Below the pieces are notes generated by a model that was given only the letters and a program-made list of their open reading frames with translations, had not been told where the DNA came from and ran no database searches. From positions 1 through 6,265 of the forward strand of contig DAOUQR010000072.1 in assembly GCA_030625525.1 (NCBI GenBank): a DNA stretch of 6,265 nucleotides. The letters are read 5' to 3'. The position numbers and the translations under genes are program-made. Within the stretch, counting starts at the first letter, position 1, and each line of letters opens with the position of its first letter. Positions 1 through 6,265 of this stretch are shown in pieces. The stretch is from Pseudomonadota bacterium (GTDB taxonomy: Bacteria > Pseudomonadota > Gammaproteobacteria > DAOUQR01).

Positions 1-1240
1 GTTCAAATCGCTTTGTATCACCATACGACTTTTCTTGTGCCATACCTTCAACACGCGGGTGAAACATAAAATAAGAATTCACATGTTTATCAATAAATGC
101 CTGATCGCTTATGCAAAAGTGCTTGGCCATTGTATTAAGAGTATCTATGTCTCCTGCTTGTGCTGCTATCTCAAAAAAATCGCTAACCTCAGTTGGGTCA
201 TCACCTAAAAGGCTAGGCCTAACCTGAATGCAGGTTTTAAATAGAAAATAGTCAATATTTTTAATCGCGTAATTATACATTTTATCAAAAGTATAAAATC
301 TTTCTACAAAAGGAAGTTTTTTGACCTCTGTTTTTGCCAGGAGACATTTTATAAATAATATCGCTGGATCTATCTTATCTGGCCATTGAAGATTAACCTT
401 CTTAATTTTATTTTTAAAATTAAAACAACTATAAAATTTATCGGGCAACCCATGAGGATATCCGAGCTCGGACTCTAAGCTAATAACCATCGGAATATTT
501 GCGCACTCAAGTGCATAATCGAATGCATATTGAAATAAGCCATCAAGTTGATGACTCTTACGCACAAAAGCTGTGTGATAGATAAATAAAATAAGTCTAT
601 CGACTTTCTCAAAGTTTTCCACGCAACATTTTATGACTCTATATACATCTTCTTCTTTAATAAAAGATAATCGACGTAACTTAACTTTGTCGAGAAGAGA
701 TGAGTCTAATTTTATCGCGCCTCCTGTTTCGTATTCGAACGATAATTCATCCTTTTCAAATACAGAAACAAACCATGAAATGACATTACTAGTATACTCA
801 GAACCCAATTCTCGATAAAAATATTCACTAAAAAAGAGCTCATTGAAATTTGGTTTTTCATTAAAGGTTTTATCGCCACGAATTAAATTCTGAAAATGAA
901 ACTCAAGGCCTAACTGAGACGCATCAGATTTAGATCCAATAAACGCAAGGGTTCGCCTAGCCGCTTGATCACGACCAAGTAGGGTCGCCTTATGTCGAAG
1001 AAGTTTTTGAGCCTGAAGCCATTTTTCCATCACTGTCATTAGGCTCTTTATTTTAATTTGATATTGGCTATATTTTTTATTTTTATAAAACGAAACCAAT
1101 TGATTAGCGAAGGCAACAAAGACAGAGGATGAATCGTAAAAATCATCTTGTGAAAGTTGGCTAAAATCAATTTCATTCGCTACAGAAATATAATCAGCAT
1201 TACAGATTTTGAAACTAAGGCATAGCTTGATAGCAAACAT
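1..1240 (-). CDS. Hypothetical protein, C-terminus cut off by the window edge (413 codons visible)
   Basis: An uninterrupted reading frame of 413 codons runs leftward off the window with no stop. I do not recognise the family. The start at 1240 is chosen because GGAG (1248-1251) lies 7 bases upstream and a plausible promoter lies just beyond. The visible protein is rich in Lys, Phe and Tyr. It has no N-terminal signal peptide and no clear membrane segment, and it looks cytosolic and mainly helical. Residues about 62-95 are a basic, amphipathic helical stretch (KSLMTVMEKWLQAQKLLRHK). Two segments vaguely resemble helix pairs of ankyrin-type repeats: about 236-260 (FQYAFDYALECANIPMVISL) and 354-375 (DFFEIAAQAGDIDTLNTMAK). 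More such repeats might follow beyond the edge, but this is inference. AT-rich codon use resembles proteins of host-associated gammaproteobacteria, and an effector-like role is possible but unsupported. It is downstream of mmsB on the same strand, with 96 bases between. Confidence 0.8.
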   Translation of the reverse strand, partial: MFAIKLCLSFKICNADYISVANEIDFSQLSQDDFYDSSSVFVAFANQLVSFYKNKKYSQYQIKIKSLMTVMEKWLQAQKLLRHKATLLGRDQAARRTLAFIGSKSDASQLGLEFHFQNLIRGDKTFNEKPNFNELFFSEYFYRELGSEYTSNVISWFVSVFEKDELSFEYETGGAIKLDSSLLDKVKLRRLSFIKEEDVYRVIKCCVENFEKVDRLILFIYHTAFVRKSHQLDGLFQYAFDYALECANIPMVISLESELGYPHGLPDKFYSCFNFKNKIKKVNLQWPDKIDPAILFIKCLLAKTEVKKLPFVERFYTFDKMYNYAIKNIDYFLFKTCIQVRPSLLGDDPTEVSDFFEIAAQAGDIDTLNTMAKHFCISDQAFIDKHVNSYFMFHPRVEGMAQEKSYGDTKRFE

Positions 1241-1247
1241 TGAAATA

Positions 1248-1251
1248 CTCC
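1248..1251 (-). promoter_or_regulatory. Ribosome binding site of the hypothetical gene
   Basis: Reading the minus strand, GGAG precedes the ATG at 1240 by 7 bases. Other in-frame start-like codons upstream (TTG at 1265-1267 and 1283-1285) have no comparable site, so this decides the start. Confidence 0.6.
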
Positions 1252-1274
1252 GAAAAAAACGATACAACGAATGA

Positions 1275-1303
1275 ATTTTACACAAAACCAATGCCAAAGG
1301 CAA
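1275..1303 (-). promoter_or_regulatory. Putative sigma-70 promoter for the hypothetical gene
   Basis: On the minus strand, TTGCCT (1298-1303, 4 of 6 matches to the -35 consensus) is followed after 17 bases by TAAAAT (1275-1280, 5 of 6 matches to the -10 consensus). Transcription would begin near 1268 and give a leader of about 28 bases. This suggests the gene can be expressed separately from mmsAB. In AT-rich DNA such matches occur by chance, so support is moderate. Confidence 0.4.
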
Positions 1304-1317
1304 ATAAATACACAGCT

Positions 1318-1346
1318 CGAGCGCTTAAAGTCCGATTTAACGCTCG
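1318..1346 (-). terminator. Hairpin overlapping the mmsB stop codon, possible terminator
   Basis: On the minus strand the arms CGAGCGTTAAA and TTTAA-G-CGCTCG can pair over 11 base pairs with one bulged G and a six-base loop (TCGGAC). The mmsB stop codon lies within the structure. On the minus strand it is not followed by a T-run, so it is not a textbook intrinsic terminator for mmsAB. The plus-strand side does have GTTTT immediately after it. It could be a weak terminator, an mRNA 3'-end stabiliser, or chance. Confidence 0.35.
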
Positions 1347-2233
1347 GTTTTAAGTTTCAGCATTTCTATAATCCCAGAAAAATCCACATCGCCATGACCT
1401 GACTCAACAAACTCTTGATAAATTTTAGTAGCCTGTGCTCCTAACCCTGTTTTTAATTCTGCTGTGTTTGCCGCAGCCTGACTGAGGTTTAAATCTTTTA
1501 ACATCATCTGTGCGGTAAAGCCTGGTTTATAATCATTATTTGATGGGACGTTATCAACACAGTCTGGAACAGGCGAATATGATGTCATCGCCCAACATTG
1601 CCCAGATGCTTTTGAACTGATTTCAAATAATTTTTTTGCCGGCAGGCCGAGTTTTTCAGCTAAGTTAAAACTTTCTGAAATTCCAATCATTGAAATCGCT
1701 AAGATCATATTATTACAAATTTTTGCCACTTGACCGTTTCCTGCAGCGCCGGCATGAACAATGTTTTTTCCCAAACAATTTAAATACGGTTTAGCCCGTT
1801 CAAAAACGGCTTCATCACCACCGACCATAATGGCTAAGCTCGCGGTTTCAGCGCCTTTCACCCCACCAGAGACAGGTGCATCGAGCATGTCAATCTCATT
1901 TTCCTGAGCCTGCAAATGTAATTCACGTGACGTTTCAACATCGATCGATGACGAATCAATATAAAGTGAGTTTGGTTTTGCATTGGCAAAAATACCGTGC
2001 TCACCTAAACAAAGTTGGCTGACTTGCTCACCCGTTTGCACCATTGTAAAAATCACATCACTGGCTGCACTTAATTCAGCAACTGAGCTGGCTGCTTTCG
2101 CGCCTAGCGTTATCGCACTTTGCATCGCAACTTCGTTAAGATCAAAAACTAAAACTTGATGTCCTGTCTTAATCAAATTACAAACCATGGGTTGGCCCAT
2201 GTGCCCCAATCCGATGAATCCTATTTGTGCCAT
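1337..2233 (-). CDS. mmsB: 3-hydroxyisobutyrate dehydrogenase
   Basis: This enzyme oxidises 3-hydroxyisobutyrate to methylmalonate semialdehyde with NAD+ in valine degradation, in the cytosol. The protein has 298 residues, normal for the family. The N-terminal Rossmann fold shows GFIGLGHMG at 5-13, and Asp31 at the end of the second strand favours NAD over NADP. The substrate motif DAPVSGG is at 118-124. The catalytic Lys171 and Asn175 lie in GNGQVAKICNN (165-175), and KDL at 246-248 belongs to the C-terminal helical domain that closes the active site. The frame stays open to an ATG at 2263, but the family N-terminus begins at MAQIGFIGLG, and AAGGAG (2240-2245) sits 6 bases before the ATG at 2233, so that start is chosen. 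It follows mmsA by 36 bases and supplies that enzyme's substrate. All key residues are present. The related tartronate semialdehyde reductases are less likely given the mmsA neighbour. Confidence 0.95.
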   Translation of the reverse strand: MAQIGFIGLGHMGQPMVCNLIKTGHQVLVFDLNEVAMQSAITLGAKAASSVAELSAASDVIFTMVQTGEQVSQLCLGEHGIFANAKPNSLYIDSSSIDVETSRELHLQAQENEIDMLDAPVSGGVKGAETASLAIMVGGDEAVFERAKPYLNCLGKNIVHAGAAGNGQVAKICNNMILAISMIGISESFNLAEKLGLPAKKLFEISSKASGQCWAMTSYSPVPDCVDNVPSNNDYKPGFTAQMMLKDLNLSQAAANTAELKTGLGAQATKIYQEFVESGHGDVDFSGIIEMLKLKTER

Positions 2234-2239
2234 GATACT

Positions 2240-2245
2240 CTCCTT
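2240..2245 (-). promoter_or_regulatory. Ribosome binding site that fixes the mmsB start
   Basis: AAGGAG on the minus strand lies 6 bases before the ATG at 2233. It falls inside the longer open frame that begins at 2263, so that upstream ATG is unlikely to be used. Confidence 0.8.
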
Positions 2246-2269
2246 GATTAGTCTGATTTCCAATACTTA

Positions 2270-3766
2270 CTATTTTAAATTTGGCATTTTAAATTCTGCA
2301 CCTGTTCGCACAGCCTTAGGCCAACGCGTAGTCACAGATTTAAGTTTCGTATAAAACTGCACGCTTTGACCGCCGTGCATGCCGATATCACCGAAGACGG
2401 ATTGCTTCCATCCACCAAACGGGTGATAGGCAACCGGCACTGGGATCGGAACATTCACACCAACCATACCGGCTTGGATACGATTAACAAACGTTCGTGC
2501 GGCATCGCCATCGTGTGTAAAAATCGCTGTGCCATTACCGTAAATATGTTTATTTACGAGTTCAACCGCACTATCAAAATCTTTAATGCGCAGGATACAT
2601 AAAACGGGACCAAATATTTCTTCTTGATAAATTCGCATGTCAGGTTGAACATGATCAAACAAGCACCCACCCATAAAAAATCCTTTTTCATGCCCAGAAA
2701 TTTTTAAGTCACGGCCATCGACCACTAATTCAGCCCCTTCATTAACACCTATTTCAATATATGATTTAACATGCGCTAAATGTTCGGCTGTTACCAATGG
2801 ACCCATTTCAATGCCCTCTTCGTCACCCGGGCCAACTCGTAATTCTGGAACGCGTTTTTTTAATTGAGACACTAAGGCATCCGCAGTTTTATCACCCACA
2901 CAGACGGCAACGGGTATGGCCATGCAACGCTCACCTGCGGCCCCATAGGCTGCACCTAATATTGCATCAGCGGTTTGGTCTATATCTGCATCAGGTAAAA
3001 TAACCGCGTGATTTTTTGCTCCACCAAAACAGTGTGCACGTTTCCCCTGTGTGATCCCCGTTTCGTAAATATATTTCGCAACTGGTGTTGAACCGACGGC
3101 TGTGATCGTTTGAATATCCGGATGATGCAGCAATTGATCAACAACGCATTTATCGCCATGCACAACATTTAAAACACCATTCGGCAAACCGGCTTCTGTC
3201 AGGAGTTCGGCCAAACGAATCGTCACACTCGGATCTTTTTCTGAAGGTTTTAAAATAAAGGTATTACCACAAGCAATCGCGGGAATAAATTGCCAGGTTG
3301 AAATCATCACAGGAAAATTAAAAGGCGACACGCCCGCGCATACACCTAAAGATTGTCGAATCGTATAACTATCCATTTGACTACCGACATTCTCTGAATA
3401 AGTCCCACGTAAATGTGATGGAATAGCACAATGAAACTCGACTAATTCAATAGCCCGTAAGATTTCACCCCGCGCGTCATCAAGTATCTTGCCATGTTCT
3501 TTTGTCACCATGGCAGCTAACTCATCTATATGCTGTTCTAGTAAATCTTTAAACTTAAACAAAACCCGCGCGCGTCGCATCGGTGTCACCTGCGACCATT
3601 CAATAAAAGCATCTTTGGCACCAATAATCGCTTGCTCAACTTGTTTCGAACTCGAAAACATTACTTCACTTACAACATCACCCAGCGCCGGATTGAATAC
3701 AGGGTGAACATCCCCCTCCCCTATAACCTGCTGACCATTTATAAATTGATTAATTTGAGCAAGCAT
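2270..3766 (-). CDS. mmsA: CoA-acylating methylmalonate-semialdehyde dehydrogenase
   Basis: MmsA converts methylmalonate semialdehyde, NAD+ and CoA to propionyl-CoA in distal valine catabolism; the family also takes malonate semialdehyde. The protein has 498 residues, the usual length, and is cytosolic. Landmarks of the aldehyde dehydrogenase fold are SPFNFP (147-152, oxyanion-hole Asn150), LKPSE (172-176, cofactor-binding Lys173), GST (225-227), FGGAKNH (247-253), the catalytic Cys281 in GERCMAIP (278-285), and EEIFGP (382-387). The general-base Glu of ordinary aldehyde dehydrogenases, normally in the ELGG motif, is absent from FGGAKNH. This is the known hallmark of the CoA-dependent subgroup, where hydrolysis is replaced by CoA attack. 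The frame is open to an ATG at 3835, but family similarity begins near MLAQINQFINGQ. GGAG (3774-3777) precedes the ATG at 3766 by 7 bases, and the extension would cover the promoter. It is the first gene of an operon with mmsB. Confidence 0.96.
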   Translation of the reverse strand: MLAQINQFINGQQVIGEGDVHPVFNPALGDVVSEVMFSSSKQVEQAIIGAKDAFIEWSQVTPMRRARVLFKFKDLLEQHIDELAAMVTKEHGKILDDARGEILRAIELVEFHCAIPSHLRGTYSENVGSQMDSYTIRQSLGVCAGVSPFNFPVMISTWQFIPAIACGNTFILKPSEKDPSVTIRLAELLTEAGLPNGVLNVVHGDKCVVDQLLHHPDIQTITAVGSTPVAKYIYETGITQGKRAHCFGGAKNHAVILPDADIDQTADAILGAAYGAAGERCMAIPVAVCVGDKTADALVSQLKKRVPELRVGPGDEEGIEMGPLVTAEHLAHVKSYIEIGVNEGAELVVDGRDLKISGHEKGFFMGGCLFDHVQPDMRIYQEEIFGPVLCILRIKDFDSAVELVNKHIYGNGTAIFTHDGDAARTFVNRIQAGMVGVNVPIPVPVAYHPFGGWKQSVFGDIGMHGGQSVQFYTKLKSVTTRWPKAVRTGAEFKMPNLK

Positions 3767-3773
3767 GCGTATT

Positions 3774-3777
3774 CTCC
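3774..3777 (-). promoter_or_regulatory. Ribosome binding site that fixes the mmsA start
   Basis: On the minus strand, GGAG lies 7 bases before the ATG at 3766. This supports the 498-residue protein over the 521-residue extension. Confidence 0.65.
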
Positions 3778-3797
3778 ATGAAAAGATGAGTTGGAGA

Positions 3798-3825
3798 ACT
3801 ATAGCATGGAAACACCAATTTGCAA
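3798..3825 (-). promoter_or_regulatory. Putative mmsAB promoter with extended -10
   Basis: On the minus strand, TTGCAA (3820-3825) is followed after 16 bases by TATAGT (3798-3803), which matches the -10 consensus at 5 of 6 bases. TGC immediately before it forms an extended -10. Shifting the -35 by one base to TTTGCA gives 17-base spacing with equal score. Transcription would start near 3791, about 25 bases before the mmsA ATG. The -35 region coincides with that of the divergent hipB promoter. Confidence 0.5.
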
Positions 3826-3831
3826 AAATTG
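3816..3831. promoter_or_regulatory. Inverted repeat over the shared -35 region, possible operator
   Basis: CAATTT and AAATTG form perfect 6-base arms around GCAA. The repeat covers the -35 hexamers of both divergent promoters. It sits 2 bases from the larger palindrome at 3834-3855 but has a different sequence, so it may be a second regulator's site or chance in AT-rich DNA. Confidence 0.35.
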
Positions 3832-3848
3832 ACAATGTATACTATAAT
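3820..3848 (+). promoter_or_regulatory. Putative hipBA promoter
   Basis: TTGCAA (3820-3825, 4 of 6 matches) is followed after exactly 17 bases by a perfect TATAAT (3843-3848). Transcription would begin near 3855, giving a leader of about 30 bases before the hipB ATG at 3885. The -10 box is inside the 22-base palindrome, the expected arrangement for repression by the HipB product. Confidence 0.6.
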
Positions 3849-3855
3849 ATACATT
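3834..3855. promoter_or_regulatory. Palindromic operator candidate for HipB
   Basis: Perfect 8-base arms AATGTATA and TATACATT flank CTATAA. The inner TATA also pairs, so only one symmetric pair is mismatched over 22 bases. It covers the hipB -10 box and the predicted transcription start. HipB proteins are dimeric XRE-type repressors known to bind palindromes in their own promoters. This sequence differs from the E. coli TATCC-N8-GGATA operators, so assignment to HipB rests on position and symmetry. Confidence 0.6.
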
Positions 3856-3884
3856 AACAGCATTATATTTAGATTACAGACGTT

Positions 3885-4187
3885 ATGTTATCCATTGATT
3901 CGCCGAAAGACGTTGCTAAACACATAGCAGAGAGGCTTCGACAACGACGACTAGAATATAGTTGGTCTCGCGAGGAGTTATCACATCGCTCAGGGATCAA
4001 TGTAACCTCCATTAAGCGATTTGAGTTGCAAGGTGAAATTGCTTTAACGAAGCTATTAAGTTTGTGCATGACCTTGCGTGCACTCGATGATTTTGATGAC
4101 ATTCTCAAACCCACTCCGATTAAATCCCTAAGCGAATTAAAACAGGCAACTAAAAAACGCCAAAGAGGTAAGCGTAGAACATCATGA
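3885..4187 (+). CDS. hipB: HipB-like antitoxin, XRE-family DNA-binding protein
   Basis: This is a 100-residue helix-turn-helix protein, expected to neutralise HipA and repress its own operon. The XRE-type domain spans about residues 12-72: a first helix (HIAERLRQRRLEY), the turn-side helix SREELSHRSGI (28-38), a recognition helix around NVTSIKRFE (39-47), then packing helices (ALTKLLSLCMTLRALDDF). The C-terminus is strongly basic ([11 protein letters not shown], 90-100), which may add nonspecific DNA contact or contact HipA. An in-frame TAG at 3870-3872 leaves ATG 3885 as the only standard start. No convincing Shine-Dalgarno precedes it, which may keep antitoxin translation modest. Its stop overlaps the hipA start in ATGA, typical of translational coupling. 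Alone it could only be called an XRE regulator; the hipA partner makes the antitoxin call strong. Confidence 0.9.
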   Translation: MLSIDSPKDVAKHIAERLRQRRLEYSWSREELSHRSGINVTSIKRFELQGEIALTKLLSLCMTLRALDDFDDILKPTPIKSLSELKQATKKRQRGKRRTS

Positions 4188-5413
4188 GAAATTTAAATAT
4201 CAACGTATTCTTACATAACAATCCCACGCAAGTGGGCGAGTTAATGCAAGTGGATCATAATATTTATTTTGAATATTCAAGTGAATTTATTGAAACGGGT
4301 TTTTCACTTTCCCCCTTTAAATTACCACTCGAGCCCGGCGTACAAGTAGATAAACAAAAAGTTTTCTCTGGACTACATGGCGTATTTAACGATTCATTGC
4401 CTGACGGATGGGGTCTATTAATCATGGATCGCTATTTTAAAAAACAAGGTATTGAGCGCCATAAAATTGCTCCATTGCAACGCTTAGCCTTTATCAACGA
4501 TAGAGGTTTAGGCGCACTCACCTATGAACCGTCTATACCGCTTAATCTTGATTGGTCATCAACGATGTCACTAGAATTCTTAGCGCGTGATTGTGAATCA
4601 ATACTAGAAGGCGCTGAAACTGATATTCTACCCGAACTTATTATTGCTGGCGGCTCACCCGGCGGTGCTAGGCCGAAAGTATTGATTGGGTTTAATCAAA
4701 CTACTCAACAAATATGCGCGGGAACAAATGATCTACCAGTCGATTTCCAACACTATTTAGTTAAGTTTTCTGAAATGTTAGACATTAATGATATCGCTGA
4801 ACTGGAATTCGCTTACGCCAAAATGGCAAAAGATTGTGATATAAATATGCCAGCAACACGTTTATTTAATGCTGGAAAATATGGAATGGCATTTGGTGTC
4901 GAGCGTTTTGATAGAATATTTAATCAACGCGTTCATTATCACACGCTATCCGGTTTGCTTCATGCGGATTTTCGAGAGCCCAATCTTGACTATCTTGATT
5001 TTCTCAAAGCAACCTGGTTGCTCACTCAAGATATCGAGCAGATGATCCAAGCCTATCGACGCATGGTTTTTAATGTCTTAATGCATAATAGGGATGACCA
5101 CTCTAAAAACTTTGGCTATTTATACAATAATAATGAATGGGCATTGTCACCCGCCTACGATTTAACCTATTCGACAGGAATGGCAGGTGAGCATACGATG
5201 ACAATTAATGGCGAAGGCCTAAGACCGACTCAAAAAGATTTATTAGCTGTAGCAGAGTCCGTGAACATTCCTAAAAATCGGGCGAAAGAAATTATTGACC
5301 AGATAGTTTCTGTTCGAGAAAATTGGGCGCGATATGCTGAACAAGCGAATGTTAAAAAAAATCTTATCAAACAAATTAAACATGTATTTGAACATACGGT
5401 GAAACTCACTTAA
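4184..5413 (+). CDS. hipA: HipA-family serine/threonine kinase toxin
   Basis: HipA toxins are cytosolic protein kinases; E. coli HipA phosphorylates glutamyl-tRNA synthetase, halting translation and promoting persistence. The target here is unknown. The 409-residue protein is close to full family length. The N-terminal HipA domain (about 1-115) contains [10 protein letters not shown] (68-77) and DRGLGALTY (106-114). The kinase region follows: the glycine-rich phosphate loop [10 protein letters not shown] (156-165), the ATP-contacting lysine in HYLVKF (Lys194), the catalytic motif NRDDHSKNF (302-310, with Asp304 and Asn309 aligning to E. coli Asp309 and Asn314), and the metal-binding Asp326 in SPAYDL. 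All catalytic residues appear intact, so the toxin should be active. The phosphate loop differs from VAGAQEK of E. coli HipA; Ser158 in it is a candidate autophosphorylation site. The start overlaps the hipB stop by four bases. A metal ATPase begins 19 bases downstream. Confidence 0.93.
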   Translation: MRNLNINVFLHNNPTQVGELMQVDHNIYFEYSSEFIETGFSLSPFKLPLEPGVQVDKQKVFSGLHGVFNDSLPDGWGLLIMDRYFKKQGIERHKIAPLQRLAFINDRGLGALTYEPSIPLNLDWSSTMSLEFLARDCESILEGAETDILPELIIAGGSPGGARPKVLIGFNQTTQQICAGTNDLPVDFQHYLVKFSEMLDINDIAELEFAYAKMAKDCDINMPATRLFNAGKYGMAFGVERFDRIFNQRVHYHTLSGLLHADFREPNLDYLDFLKATWLLTQDIEQMIQAYRRMVFNVLMHNRDDHSKNFGYLYNNNEWALSPAYDLTYSTGMAGEHTMTINGEGLRPTQKDLLAVAESVNIPKNRAKEIIDQIVSVRENWARYAEQANVKKNLIKQIKHVFEHTVKLT

Positions 5414-5432
5414 TCATTGGAACATAAAAATA

Positions 5433-6265
5433 ATGCCAACCATCGAAGCAAAAATTACCGACATGCACTGCGCGAGCTGTGTTAATAAAATTGAAACGGA
5501 GTTAAATAATCTTTCGAAGATTGATAAGGCATTGGTTAATTTTGCCGATCACAGTGTGTATATTGAAGGTGAGATCACACCGGACGAGTTGATAGTTTCG
5601 ATAAAAAACATCGGCTATACCGCTGTGGTTGAGACAGATGATTCGAGTTCAAGCGAAGCCGCTGGGCTGAAAAAACAATTGAACAAAACCCTTGTTGCTT
5701 GGATTGTAGGTGTGCCTCTGCTGCTTGATATGTTCGTTGATTTTATTCCGAATTTATCAACCTCGCTGGGTCGGGGTGTGAATTTATTTATTGGCTTGAT
5801 ATGTCTTGCCACTTTAATTTATTCGGGTGGCCGATACTATCGTGGATTTTGGTCAAGTCTAAAAAACCGTGTGGCGACCATGGATACGTTAATTGCGTTA
5901 GGCACCGGTTCGGCTTGGATATATTCAATGCTTGTCGTTATATTTGCGCCACAACTACCGTCAATTGCTCAGCATGTTTATTTTGAATCGGCCATAGTGA
6001 TTATTGCTTTTATTAATTTAGGCCAATTACTCGAGCAGCGCGCAAGAAGTCAAACCTCTAAAGCAATACACCGCCTATTAGATTTACAACCCGAAACGGC
6101 TTTGGTGATCCGCAATGATATCGAACAAGAAATAGCGATTGCTGATGTCGTCATTGATGATTTGATCCGTGTAAAACCCGGCGGAAAGATCCCGGTTGAC
6201 GGGATCATTATCGAAGGTTATTCAAGTATCGATGAATCGATGTTGACGGGTGAACCTATGCCTAT
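5433..6265 (+). CDS. copA: Heavy-metal (probably Cu+) P1B-type ATPase, N-terminal part, cut by window edge
   Basis: The first 277 codons of a metal-exporting P-type ATPase are visible. Such pumps sit in the inner membrane and use ATP to move metal, usually Cu+, out of the cytosol. Residues 3-67 are one HMA metal-binding domain with MHCASC (11-16; Cys13 and Cys16). A short linker (68-80) precedes four likely membrane helices at about 84-104, 114-131, 150-171 and 184-202. The segment [17 protein letters not shown] (149-165) and the [12 protein letters not shown] stretch (201-212) are typical of the CopA/CopB group. The actuator domain follows, ending in the dephosphorylation motif TGE (272-274). 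The metal-binding CPC motif and phosphorylated DKTG would lie beyond the edge, so metal specificity is inferred. It starts 19 bases after hipA, with no visible CueR-type site and only a weak GGA (5419-5421) upstream, so co-transcription with hipBA is plausible. The start at 5433 gives a complete HMA first strand. Confidence 0.92.
   Translation, partial: MPTIEAKITDMHCASCVNKIETELNNLSKIDKALVNFADHSVYIEGEITPDELIVSIKNIGYTAVVETDDSSSSEAAGLKKQLNKTLVAWIVGVPLLLDMFVDFIPNLSTSLGRGVNLFIGLICLATLIYSGGRYYRGFWSSLKNRVATMDTLIALGTGSAWIYSMLVVIFAPQLPSIAQHVYFESAIVIIAFINLGQLLEQRARSQTSKAIHRLLDLQPETALVIRNDIEQEIAIADVVIDDLIRVKPGGKIPVDGIIIEGYSSIDESMLTGEPMP

Noticed and set aside
633..818. Plus-strand open frame of 61 codons
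   Set aside because: It lies antisense to the longer, promoter- and ribosome-site-supported minus-strand frame, and its low-complexity Ser/Asn/Thr-rich translation has no recognisable feature.
2234..2263. N-terminal extension of mmsB to an ATG at 2263
   Set aside because: It would add ten residues before the Rossmann-fold start typical of the family and would swallow the AAGGAG site that serves the ATG at 2233.
2366..3707. Plus-strand and alternative minus-strand open frames within mmsA (for example 2366-2602, 2797-3003, 2980-3168, 3489-3707)
   Set aside because: They lie wholly inside a strongly conserved gene, have unnatural compositions and no family features, so they are frame shadows.
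3767..3835. N-terminal extension of mmsA to an ATG at 3835
   Set aside because: The extra 23 residues do not fit the family, cover the predicted promoter, and bypass the GGAG-served ATG at 3766.
3829..3857. Consensus TTGACA at 3829-3834 as the hipB -35 box
   Set aside because: TATAAT lies only 8 bases after it, and at 16-18 base spacing there is no acceptable -10. The TTGCAA at 3820 has exact 17-base spacing instead.
3869..4114. Minus-strand open frame of 81 codons across hipB
   Set aside because: It is antisense to the helix-turn-helix gene and its translation shows no domain.
5380..5432. CueR-type operator or promoter for the metal ATPase
   Set aside because: I looked for an ACCTTCC/GGAAGGT-like dyad with 19-base promoter spacing and saw none.
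3767..5432. Insertion sequence or integrase boundaries around hipBA
   Set aside because: No transposase, integrase, target duplication or terminal inverted repeats are visible; the inverted repeats present fit promoter operators better.
5615..5986. Short frames at 5615-5812 (minus) and 5801-5986 (plus)
   Set aside because: Both lie within the P-type ATPase coding region in other frames.

Overview
This 6.3 kb window looks like a chromosomal stretch from a moderately AT-rich gammaproteobacterium. The valine-degradation pair mmsA-mmsB, a hipBA toxin-antitoxin pair, a CopA-type ATPase and AT-biased codon use would fit a Legionellales-like or similar lineage. That placement is an inference from gene content, not a phylogenetic result.

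Layout. Positions 1-1240 (minus strand) hold the first 413 codons of an unrecognised, lysine- and aromatic-rich protein that runs off the left edge. It has its own plausible promoter and ribosome binding site. Positions 1337-3766 (minus strand) hold an mmsA-mmsB operon encoding methylmalonate-semialdehyde dehydrogenase and 3-hydroxyisobutyrate dehydrogenase, which carry out consecutive late steps of valine catabolism. For both, conserved motifs and Shine-Dalgarno sequences place the start downstream of the longest possible reading frame. A hairpin spans the mmsB stop codon.

Positions 3767-3884 form a compact divergent control region. A promoter reading right into hipB and one reading left into mmsA appear to share the same self-complementary -35 hexamer. 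Two inverted repeats lie over these promoter elements, and the larger one covers the hipB -10 box. Positions 3885-5413 (plus strand) hold hipB and hipA, overlapping by four bases (ATGA). Only 19 bases later a heavy-metal (probably copper) P1B-type ATPase starts at 5433 and runs off the right edge.

How it fits together. HipB probably binds the palindromes and represses hipBA, as in known HipBA modules. The geometry raises two further possibilities: that HipB (or HipBA) also affects the valine operon, and that the metal ATPase is co-transcribed with the toxin-antitoxin pair. No RNA genes, insertion sequences, CRISPR arrays or attachment sites were found. All gene families except the one at 1-1240 are recognisable. 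The most unusual parts are that unknown protein and the shared hipB/mmsA control region.
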